Positions 43,433 through 53,046 of a stretch of DNA of 64,000 nucleotides are shown here, one piece after another. Source of the stretch: Thamnidium elegans (lineage: Eukaryota; Mucoromycota; Mucoromycetes; Mucorales; Mucoraceae); assembly GCA_025201345.1 (NCBI GenBank), contig JAIXMG010000019.1, forward strand, positions 1 through 64,000, given 5' to 3'. Numbering within the stretch: the stretch's first letter is position 1; every line of letters begins with the position of its first letter. The notes under the pieces were generated by a model, which was given only the letters and a program-made list of their open reading frames with translations, did no database searches and was not told where the DNA came from. The position numbers and the translations under genes were made by a program.

Positions 43433-44080
43433 TTGCTGTTGTTGTTGCTGTTGTTGTTGCTGTTGCTGTTGTTGTTGCTGAGCTTGTTGTTGTTGTTGTT
43501 GAGGTGGTGGAGGAGGAGGAAGTACAGGTGTTTCTACCTTCTTTTCTTCATAAGATACCTTCTTATCTTCTACTCGAGGAGATGCATTGTAAGACGCGTC
43601 ACCAGCCTGTGATAATTATAAATAACAAAGAAAAAAAAATGTTAAAATTTTTTTTTAAACTTTTTTTTTTTCTTTTGTATGTATATTGTTATTACTTACC
43701 TCAGCCGACATGGGATCAGGTGCGTTTAAACAAGCTTGAATGAGATTCTTTCCTTCAGGTTTAGTTACGATGGGTTGTAACTTGACAGTGGTAAAAGTAT
43801 AGACCAAACCAGTTTCGGAAACAACAAGTAGTAACACTTGGGTTCCTGTCAAGGTACTAAGTTCATAAGCCTTCTTCATAATACCTGCCTTTCTTTTAGA
43901 AAAAGTAATATGTCTACGATTCTTATCTTCAATATATTCAATCTTGATCTTTCTTCTACCTGACCTTCTGGCTGGCTTTTCCGCTTCTGAATCTTCTCCA
44001 GCAGATTCAGTCGGGTCATCATATGGTTTAACCTGTTTCATATTATCTTGTTGTCTTGTATCAGTCAAGTCTGGGTTCAT
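43040..44080 (-). CDS. MADS-box (SRF/MCM1-type) transcription factor
   Basis: Two exons: 43,700-44,080 and 43,040-43,606; 315 residues. The MADS domain is at about residues 41-98: RRKIKIEYIEDKNRRHITFS, KRKAGIMKKAYELSTLTGTQ, VLLLVVSETGLVYTFTT. This is the type I (SRF/Mcm1) form, a DNA-binding dimer at CArG boxes that works with partner factors in cell identity and mating control. The C-terminal half is low complexity: a Pro7 run, a Gln tract of about 30 interrupted by Ala, and QAQAQAQAQAQAP near the end. The Gln tract is coded by CAG/CAA (plus strand 43,407-43,500) and is likely length-variable. The acidic N-terminus precedes the box. Confidence 0.95.
43403..43503. repeat. CAA/CAG trinucleotide repeat (poly-Q)
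   Basis: TTG/CTG repeat units on the plus strand encode the glutamine tract of the MADS-box protein. Confidence 0.9.
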
Positions 44081-44610
44081 TTTTGATTTTTATAGTAATT
44101 TTTTTATTTTTATTTCCAATTATGAAAGGAAAAAGGAACGGGGAGTTACCAAATTCAGTGAGGTTAAAAAAAAAAGAGAAAAAAAAAAAAAAAAGAAAAG
44201 GGGGTACCAAACTCTTTTTTTTAAGTATAAGCTATTTGATTGGTGTTGTAAATATGACGTATACTTTAGTCTTTTAAACTCCTTTTATAAAACGCCACTT
44301 GGGAAAGAATATAAATGGCAATGTATCAAGTGTTGTCCTTCTTTAAAATACAGTTTATAGCTAGTTTCAGTAAAATATTATATTATAATAAAATAATAAC
44401 CATGGAGCTTTAGCCAAATCAGCTATTGTAACTTTTCAATCGCCTCGTAGTAAGCCTCCTTAGTTACACTGTAGTACTACTGCCGTGCCAAGTAAGCACT
44501 CAGTGTTTTCATAAACAATTGAGGGTGACATGATGCTCTAAGAGTAATATTGAGACAAAGTCTTAAATAGATCAGCAACAACTTTATCTGCCTAAGCCAT
44601 ATTTATTCTA

Positions 44611-44655
<45 letters not shown>

Positions 44656-45631
44656 AGATAAATCATCTTTCTTCCTCTTTTCCTTTACAATGCAGTACGA
44701 ATACGTCGTACGCATTTCTGGAATTACTAGAAATATATCAAAGTATTCAAAATATGCATTGAAAAAACGGCTTATTTAACAAGGATATTTGGTGCAAGAG
44801 AGTTCTTCGATGAACCGATGAAGATAGAATCACTCTCTCTAAATACAACAATATATATATAGGAACAAAATCAAATTATCAATTTGCTGAAAGATGAACA
44901 TTTGGGTTTCATCGAAGTCAATGACGATAAAATCATTTGCAATAATTCTTTATAATTCATTATTATTTGTTTCAAGTAAACATATATATATATATATTAT
45001 TACAGCCATGAAAAATAAAAGTATACCTTAAAAGTCTTTCTTTAAGAAAAATATATACAGTGTCCAATAATTAAGTCGAGGGAGAGCTACGCAGGGGCAT
45101 TAGTCCGGCAATTGGTAGCAAGAAAATATTGTTTCATTAAGGAAACTTATTCATAAAACTGAAGTTAGCAATTCCTTCTCTTGAAGTTACCATATTTTCT
45201 TCTTTGGCAACGCCAATACCCAAGATTGAGCCGCGAACATTATGTAAAATAGTCTTTACAGAAGAAACTTGCGGCGTAATGACCAACCCACGGCTACAAC
45301 ATATACCGATATTAAATCCCAATTTAACAATGAATACACAAGTTAATTCACATCATTCTCGATCCACTTATTAACATTTTATGTAGTAGGAGATTTGATA
45401 TTCATCAAATGTATTATTGTCATCATCTTTATTAAAAAAAATCCATATTTACTTAAAAGTTTATTTGAAAAGAAAAGCGATCTTAACTATAATCAAAACA
45501 AAAGATTAAATAGATCTCAAAAAAGTATTGTGTTTGTATATATAAATTCCCCCTTTTTAATAATTCCAGCAATTCGGAAAAAAAACGTCATAATGCATAA
45601 TTAAATCATAAGTTTTGGTTAGTATTGGTTT
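44081..45631. other. Gene-free region with poly-T
   Basis: Upstream of the MADS gene and downstream of the velvet gene. Contains a T38 run (44,613-44,650). An open frame at 45,137-45,322 (minus, NIGICCSRGLVITPQVSSVK) has no recognised family. No gene could be assembled. Confidence 0.45.
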
Positions 45632-46780
45632 TTAGTCATAGTGATAGTTGTTTGGTTGCTCAGGTGGATCAGATATTAAAAGGTTACGCATGGACATAAC
45701 GTTACTTGTCGATTTATTATTTTGATTGGTTCCACGTCTGCGTTTTCTATTATATAGAGTATATAAATGACATAGTTTTTTTTTTTTTGCAAAATGACAT
45801 AACTTATATATTTCCCCTTACATAGATGGAGTTGTACCTGCCCTTGCTTCTTTGCGAATCCGAATCCGAACTCCTTGATCCGAAAAGGAACGGGTTAGGT
45901 CAGTAGACTCTATTAAGAATGACGATTATTAGGATTTTATTTTATTTATTTTTAGCATGTAAACATTTCATCTTACCTGACATACCAGGAAAGCCTAATT
46001 TAATTATAAATGTTAATAATTTTACTTAATACTATTATCATTATTATTACATTTAGGTGAAAATACTTGAAATGGTGAAGAATAAATGCAACATACTCTC
46101 TCTACATCCATTCTATTATAATAATTAGTTAGAAAAAAATTGATTATTATTACTACGTTTTTTTTTACCCGTTGATTTGAAATAAAGTAAATTTAAGCTT
46201 AAAGATGCCTTCAATTCTTATACTAATATCCGCAAATATAAAGAATGCACCTTCTGCATTATTTGTATCTTTTAATTTATGTAAAGATTGTACAACGGAT
46301 CCTGCTGTAGTTCGATTACCATTTGCATAATGTAAATCACTATCATCGATAGAGTTTACTAGTGTAGTATGCAAAAAGAAATTGGCGCTATTATAATAAT
46401 CGCTACAATAATAATTAATTTTTTTTTCTCTCCTCTTTTTTGTATTCTCCCCCCTCCCCTTTTTTTATTTACTTGAAATGTATAGTGTTACTTTGATATA
46501 ATTGAACGATAGGTGGTGGATCTAAAGGACGACGATCAACTAAACAAAAACAGAACAAAACAAAAACTTTTTAAACATTTTTTGCTTTTTTTTTTTCGTT
46601 TGACGTTTCCCTCAAACCTTTATCTTTGAAACTGCATAATCTTGCTTTTCTAGGTTGTTGTCGCACAATTAAAGAGTACCTATTTTTCTTTTATTTAGTA
46701 TAAATATATAAAACAATAAGAAACAATATTTACTTTGGTCTAGTAATAGGTGGTAATAATTGAGGATATCGATTATTCAT
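45632..46780 (-). CDS. Velvet-family regulator
   Basis: Eight short exons: 46,734-46,780, 46,618-46,679, 46,473-46,539, 46,169-46,402, 46,051-46,112, 45,977-45,994 (18 bp), 45,822-45,909, 45,632-45,746. Total 693 bp, 230 residues; every phase closes. The velvet domain fills most of the protein: KYSLIVRQQPRKARLCSFKD, DRRPLDPPPIVQLYQ, NRTTAGSVVQSLHKLKDTNN, AEGAFFIFADISIRIEGIF, LKFTLFQ, VFSPKCFPGMSESTDLTRSF, SDQGVRIRIRKEARA. The tail has a KRRRG nuclear-import-like cluster. Velvet factors (VosA/VelB/VeA) bind DNA through an NF-kB-like fold and control sporulation and secondary metabolism in fungi; the subfamily is not resolved, but the small size suits VelB/VosA types. Because every exon is short, only one is a visible open frame. 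Confidence 0.93.
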
Positions 46781-46904
46781 AATATTGTATGGTCATATAA
46801 AGTTTATAGTACAAAATAAAAAAAAAAGTATTAAACGGAGAAGAAAAAGAAAGCGAAAAGAGAAAATTCAAAAATAGAATAAATAAGGCTTCTTTCCTTA
46901 TTAT

Positions 46905-47028
46905 ACTTTTACTCTCTCTTACTCTCTCTCTATCTTACTCTCTCACTCTAGCACCTACACCCACACCTACACGCACACACTCACACTCACACTCACACAC
47001 ACAAACACACACACACACACACACACTC
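46905..47028. repeat. CT/CA microsatellite cluster
   Basis: CTCTCTTACTCTCTCTCTATC grades into CACACTCACACTC and then a pure (CA) run, ending before a poly-A stretch. Confidence 0.9.
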
Positions 47029-47032
47029 CTTC

Positions 47033-47063
<31 letters not shown>

Positions 47064-47208
47064 CCCGGTTGCGTTTAATCTTACTGGGTGTTAAGATTAA
47101 TTAAAAAATACAACATATGCATTTACACAATTATATCCGTTGTTATGGTGACCCTGATTTTTATTTTTATTTTGGCTTTTAATTATTACTCCTTCTTGAT
47201 ATCAAATA

Positions 47209-47241
<33 letters not shown>

Positions 47242-47757
47242 GACATCGATCGCCATACTTTAAATATAAATATATATAAAAAATGACATACTGTTACTTT
47301 TCTTTTTTTTAAAATACAAAATATTTATAAATAGGCACAAGAGAAAAAAAAGAGGGGGAGTGGTATTATGTAAGTACATGATGTAAGTGCAGTTTAGAAT
47401 CTATAAGAAAAATAAAGTATGAATCATTGATCCCCCTCCCCTCACAATCGAAAAAGAACATTCTAGCTATCTAAATAGTACTCTGACCTTTCTTTCCTCT
47501 TTCCCTCCCTTCTTCAGGGTCCTCTCCTATTACACACACACATTCACTCTCTCTCTCTCTCTTTGATATGAAGAAAAAAAACCCCGGAAATAGATCTTCT
47601 TATTTAAATATATGCACACAATAAAATAAAAAAAAAATCCGATTTTTACCATGCACCCTTTTCTGATTTAGTACTTATATATTTTACCCTTACTGCTAAC
47701 ATTACAATTTAATTTTGTTTAATTATAATAAAAAAACAAAACAAATATATACACAGA

Positions 47758-47821
47758 ATGTCTTTATTAATTATATCTTTTTTTATCCACGTTTTTTTTT
47801 TTTTTTTTGCCTCTTATGCAG
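47758..47821 (+). CDS. Possible signal-peptide first exon
   Basis: ATG at 47,758 begins MSLLIISFFIHVFFFFFASY and then AG, ending at a consensus donor GTAAGTG at 47,822. The hydrophobic core followed by ASYA looks like a cleavable signal peptide. No convincing second exon was found in the next kilobase, so this may be chance (the Phe run comes from a T17 homopolymer) or the head of a lost gene. Confidence 0.2.
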
Positions 47822-48840
47822 GTAAGTGAATAAGTTTCGGCTTTCATTTGAGTCTTGACCTAAACGCATAATGCATATATTCAATATCTCCAAATACTCT
47901 TATTTTTTTTTCTGTGCCGTGTTTATTTACCTTGTATTATGTAGCAGTATATTTACTATCATAAATACATATATATATAAGCACCTGGTTTCCATGTTTT
48001 TTTTTTACCTTTATTAATCATGTGTTGGCGTTTATTAAACTTTACACTGTTATATTAAAATAAGGAAACAAATTACCATACAAAAACATATGTTCATTTA
48101 CGCGTGGGCTTTAAATGCTTAAATAAAAACATGTAGCATGATGTATCATTCGGAAGAAGGTCATTTTATATCGCGTGTACTAATAAATAGTTTCATGTCA
48201 ATCAAGGGGGGATGTGTGTGTAACTCTTCTAGATTATACTATCCTATTTACCCCAGAAAAGTAAAATACGTAGAATCTGTTTACTACATATGACGGGGAA
48301 GAGTATATATCTTTTTTAAACGAAACACATATATCCATAGGGAAAATATCCATATTTATATATACATATATATGTATATGTAGAACGAAAACGATGCAAC
48401 TAACGTGAGGAGATATATCATTCCTATTTATTTTGCCTCAAAAGAAGCCGTGATGATCACAGATGAAGGCTAGTTAAAACAAATATATTTTATTAGCATT
48501 GGTTAAATAACTTTTTTATAACACTGTTTTTCCGTTCTTTATTGTTCTATTTTAATTGATATAGTTAATACAACTCTATGCCCCCCTTTTTCATAAACTA
48601 TATTTCAATTATGTTTACAATTTACGTATAACTATATTTATTTTAAAAAATAACTATCACCTCTCCCCGTCATTTTTTCCGATGCTTTCTAAGCTACCTT
48701 TAGAAACATTACTCATTACGTATCGAGAATGTTTTTGGTAACGGGAGACTGTTCCCTTGGAAGCATATCATCAAGAAAAAAAAACCTTATCGACAATACC
48801 GAAAAATCTCTCCTCCTACGCAAAATTAACTCACTTATCC

Positions 48841-48871
<31 letters not shown>

Positions 48872-48900
48872 CATTGCATAGCTCTTGATAATTTTACGCC

Positions 48901-49321
48901 TATACACTCTCGCCTTGAATATTATTTTTGCTTTTACCAGTCCCTTTTTAATCGTGTGAAACATTATGCCTCCCTTTTTTTCTTAATATAAACATACATA
49001 ATAGATATTTATATCGTTAAATCAGATAACTTTTAGTTAGTTGTCTATTTGCTACTGCTTATATGTATAAACATTATTACTAATAAATGAACCAACTCCG
49101 TTCTCTTTTATTACTAATAGCTGACTAAAAAAAAAAGCGCTTTACTACAACTTTTAGTATGACAGTTTTTTTTTCTGTATTTGCATAATAAACGATCGAA
49201 AGGGGATACATCCCCCACGTAAAATATAATTGCCACAGTGCGGTTCTCAATACTTTTATCAGTTTTTTTTTGCAACAGTACCAGCCGAAAAACTCTCAGA
49301 ACAAACACCCAAACTCATCAA
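48901..49321. repeat. Direct repeat, copy 1
   Basis: Nearly identical to 51,070-51,429 in the same orientation, beginning TATACACTCTCGCCTTGAAT and ending AAACACCCAAACTCATCAA-type sequence. Copy 1 is longer mainly because of about 45 bp (CGGTTCTCAATAC... to CAGTACCAG) missing in copy 2, plus a short A/T segment. Confidence 0.92.
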
Positions 49322-49323
49322 TT

Positions 49324-49782
49324 TGGAGTTTTTTTATCGCAGGAGAGTTAGACTCTCTCGTATTTATGGAAGGAAACGTCGATCAAGACAAATATGTCAA
49401 TTGTTTGTCGAAAGATTTTCTTCCTTGACTCAATACATTGAAAGAAAACAATCCCGGAGCTCAATATTTATTATAAGAGGACAATGCGAGCCCTCATAAA
49501 GGTTCGTATGCCATTTGGTATAAAGAAAGAGCGATGATTGACTTGATTGATTTCTGGCATCCATAAAGTCTGGATTTAAATCCAATCGAACGCCTATGGG
49601 TAGTATCGGAAAAGCAGATAGAAGAAAAAAAGGTACTTGATTAAGAACGTCAGTGACCTCAAGATTCACCTAAAAAAGAATAGGATCGCCTTGGCCTTGA
49701 GATCACTAACAAATTAGTCAGGACCATACCAGATAGATGCGCTGCAGTTATTCAGGCAAAAGGTGGAAATACCCATTATTAA
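49324..49782 (+). pseudogene. Tc1/mariner-type (DDE_3) transposase relic
   Basis: The frame, with stops, reads WSFFIAGELDSLVFMEGNVD, QDKYVNCLSKDFLP(stop)LNTLKE, then EDNASPHKGSYAIWYKERAM (second catalytic Asp in EDNA) and SLDLNPIERLW (catalytic Glu), and after a region shifted by one base ends KLVRTIPDRCAAVIQAKGGN-THY-stop. These are hallmark blocks of fungal Tc1/mariner transposases. At least three in-frame stops and two compensating frameshifts make it inactive. The N-terminal half is absent or lies in the direct-repeat copy just upstream. Confidence 0.85.
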
Positions 49783-50152
49783 TCCCTTTTTTTCTCAAAC
49801 ATTTTAACTGACGAGAAAACAGACTTTCCGTAACACGATATTTAAAATTTATATCTGGCTTTTAAAAAAAGACCATGACTTTTCTGGTGGGAGTTTAAGG
49901 AGCTCGCAAAGCAACTCTGATGTTTATTAGTCACATTATATTAAATATTTTTTTAAAGGAAAAGAAATAGTAGTTTTCGGTTTTAAAGTTGAGGCAAAAG
50001 AAAGCACAACATTATGACAATTCAAGCAAGAAATGAGGGAGAGGGAAAGGTGTTTGACCTAACCATACCAATTGTTCACGAAAGAAGGTTAAAACTGAGG
50101 AAACTTCAAATAAAAAAGGGCTTGTTTGAGTAGGTCTATCAAAAAGGGAGCA

Positions 50153-51065
50153 TCAAAAAAGGAAGGCCATAACTCTTGCCACGATATAGTAAAGTAGATG
50201 ATTTGCTAGTAAAAGGAACGCAATAGAACGTTGTAAGCCGTCAGTAGTCCAAAGGCTAGAAGACAAGTTAGACGCAGTAAGCAAAAGAAGGACCCTGCGA
50301 AACTGCAAAGCAGATTGCTGGACAAAGGGTTCAAGAAGGTCGAGGCCGCCAAATTTCCGGGGAAGAGTCACCGTAGCGAAACTGATTCGAGGGAAGCATC
50401 GACGACTAACAAATCTAGAGATCAGGGATACCACCGACGATAAAAACTGTTTGGGAACTGTTACTACTCGGAGAACGTACTACAGTTTAGATAATAGTAA
50501 GCAGTTGGAAATGGTAGTTCGTCCTCTGAATGAGAGGGATCGATGGCTGTGTATATTACAGGCAAATTCTAATTTTGATAACAGGGAATTCAAAAAGACC
50601 TCACGCTGAAGAGGAGAATGAAAAATCGAATAGCCGAGGTAGATAATCGAAGCAGCTGCAGTAATGTAATGCCAGACAGGGATATTACTCGGGACCAGAG
50701 GCGTACGCCATGTAGTATCATAAATCGAGCGTTTCGCGTATAATGCAAAGGCCTCTGTCTTATGAAAATTGATCCAGGCGTTGCAGGCTGCAGAATATGT
50801 TTCTATGTGATGATTCAAAATAGTCAAGTCGGACGGGGAGCGTAAGAAACAGGCGACATCGTCGGCATAAGCAAGGACTTTAACGGTATGTGTTAGTGTA
50901 GAAGGAGCCGAAAGAGATCGAAGTAAAGTATAGCCAATACAAGAGGGATCATGGAGGGCTCGACGTAAAATGGTTCAAAAGCGAGATTAAAAAGGATCGG
51001 GGACAACGGGTCGCCTTGACGTAAACGTCGAAGTTGTGGTACAGGCCAAGACAAGTGACCGTTGA
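50153..51065 (-). pseudogene. LINE reverse transcriptase relic
   Basis: Reading leftward from 51,060: LRRLRQGDPLSPILFNLAFE (a conserved RT block), then after a frameshift VKVLAYADDVACFLRS with the catalytic YADD at 50,858-50,869, ETYSAACNAWINFHKTEAFA, GRTTISNCLLLSKL, and after another shift LPRKFGGLDLLEPFVQQSAL. This is the order found in the RT-to-C-terminal part of fungal LINEs (Tad/L1-like). It is 5'-truncated at about 51,065, as LINE insertions often are, and frameshifted. Confidence 0.85.
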
Positions 51066-51069
51066 TATT

Positions 51070-51429
51070 TATACACTCTCGCCTTGAATATTACTTTTTG
51101 CTTTTACCAGTCATATGAAGCATTACGCCTTCCTTTTTTCCTTAATATAAACATATTTATATCGTTAAATCAGATAACTTTTAGTTAGTTGTCTATTCGC
51201 TACTGCTTACATGTATAAACATTATTACTAATAAATGAACCAACTCCGTTCTCTTTTATTACTAATAGCTGACTAAAAAAAAAAGCGCTTTACTACAACT
51301 TTTAGTATGACAGTTTTTTTTTTTCTGTATTTGCATAATAAACGATCGAAAGGGGATACATCCCCCACGTAAAATATAATTGCCACAGTGTACCGAAAAA
51401 CTCTCAGAACAAACACCCAAACTCATCAA
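51070..51429. repeat. Direct repeat, copy 2
   Basis: See copy 1 (48,901-49,321). It begins within 5 bp of the truncated 5' end of the LINE relic, so the LINE and the transposase corpse are bracketed by the two copies. Confidence 0.92.
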
Positions 51430-51710
51430 GAACCTAAGGCCCCTGTTGTTCTTATTGGGGAACCATAACACTATGGTTTTTCTTTTTTCGTCCGCGCACG
51501 GATTTTAACCATAAAAAATTATTCTGATTATCTGAACTTTAATATGGCGTTTTATTTCCCTAATAATTCGACATGTGTCTCCAAATCAGATAATTTTTTT
51601 GTGACATCACATCTATTTTTTTTTTACATAAATTTTGTGGTAAACAACTTTGTTAAAAAAAAAACCACCCTTATTCTTCTTTATCTTTTTATAAAAAAAA
51701 AAATAAAAAA

Positions 51711-51800
51711 ATGCGTTTCACTTCTCCTGCTATGACTGGTGCACTTCGTGCTGCCACACAATCGCGTATGATCAACCAAGTAAGTTAAAACCACACACAA

Positions 51801-51831
<31 letters not shown>

Positions 51832-52957
51832 GAAAAGAGGACGTGAATTAATTTGCTTTTTGCGAGTAGAAGCAAACTTTTGCTGGTTTACGTCAATACA
51901 GTACCGGTCAAGAACCTAAAAAGACCGGTAGCAAATTATTAGTTGCTGCATTAATTGGTGCTGGTATCGCTGGTGGCATTACATACAACTCTGCTCAAAC
52001 CAAGATTGTTCCTCAAGCTGTCAAGCAAGTTATTGCTGAAAAGAGTCCTTCTGCTTTCTCCAACGAAGGATTTGTTACTCTCAAGGTAAATAAAAGAAAA
52101 ATAGAGAGAGAGTGTGTGTATAAAAAACCTAACAGTTTATTTTTATGTAAAAAAAGTTGGCTGAAATTGAACCTATCACTCACAACACTAGTCTTTTCCG
52201 TTTCGAACTTCCCAAGGGACACGTCGCCGGCCTCCACATCGCCTCTTGTGTCGTTGTTAAGCATGCTGAAGAAGGTGCTAAACCCATTATTCGTCCCTAT
52301 ACACCCGTTTCCGAAGCTGATGTAAGTGCCTTTTTTTTTTTTTTTTTTTAGTGCACTTTTTTTTTATACTAAACTAAAAAAATTTAGGCTCAAGGACACG
52401 TTGATTTCATCATTAAAAAGTACGACGACGGTAAATTAACTCCCATTATCCACAATATGAAGCCCGGAGATACACTTGACTTCAAGGGACCAATTCCTAA
52501 ATATGATTGGGAGAACAACCAAAAGGCCAATGTTGGTATGATTGCTGGTGGTACCGGTATTACTCCTATGCTTCAAGTCATCCGTAGAGTCTTTGATGAA
52601 AAGTCCACTGATAAGAAGACCAAGATTTCTTTGATTTTCGCTAACCAAACCGAACAAGATATTATCTTGAAGGATGAATTAGATAAGATTGCAAAGGAAC
52701 ACCCTGATCGTTTCAAGGTAACTTATGCTCTTGATAAGGCTCCTGAGAACTGGACCGGTGTCACTGGTTATGTTACTGCTGAAGTAGTTAAGGCCAACTT
52801 ACCTGGCCCTGAACAAGAAGACACTGTTATCTTTGTCTGTGGTCCTCCTCCTATGGTCAAGTCCATTGCTGGTATTAGAACAATGAAGAGTCAATGTGAA
52901 CTTGAAGGTGTCTTAAAGGAATTAGGTTATGAACAAAAGAACGTCTTTAAGTTTTAG
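51711..52957 (+). CDS. MCR1: NADH-cytochrome b5 reductase (Mcr1-like)
   Basis: Four exons: 51,711-51,779, 51,870-52,085, 52,157-52,321, 52,388-52,957; 339 residues; all introns are phase 0. The N-terminus (MRFTSPAMTGALRAATQSRM) is a mitochondrial presequence, followed by a hydrophobic segment (KLLVAALIGAGIAGGITYNS), the layout of Mcr1, which is anchored at the outer membrane or intermembrane space. FAD-binding residues RPYTPVS, the NADH site GMIAGGTGITPMLQVIRRVF and CGPPPMVKS are intact. It passes electrons from NADH to cytochrome b5 for sterol and fatty-acid desaturation or erythroascorbate recycling. It converges on the ankyrin gene (89 bp between stops). Confidence 0.95.
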
Positions 52958-53046
52958 ATTTACTTTTTTTTATTTATTTGTAAAAAAGAAATAAAATATA
53001 TATATATACACCAAAAAAAAAAAAAAAAAAGATCACACAGGTTTTT

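Larger units (their letters stand above)
46781..48900. other. Long gene-free, microsatellite-rich region
   Basis: Holds CT-rich and CA-rich repeats (about 46,905-47,028), A25-type runs (about 47,034-47,060 and 47,211-47,240), a CT run near 47,550 and many AT runs. A single exon-like start at 47,758 is listed separately. No other gene recognised. Confidence 0.5.

Noticed and set aside
43337..43743. Leu/Val-rich plus-strand frames opposite the MADS gene, which look like membrane proteins
   Set aside because: They are reverse translations of the glutamine repeat of the MADS-box protein.
45137..45322. Minus-strand frame NIGICCSRGLVITPQVSSVK as a gene
   Set aside because: Protein-like in places, but no family, no companion exons and surrounded by non-coding repeats; possibly old element debris.
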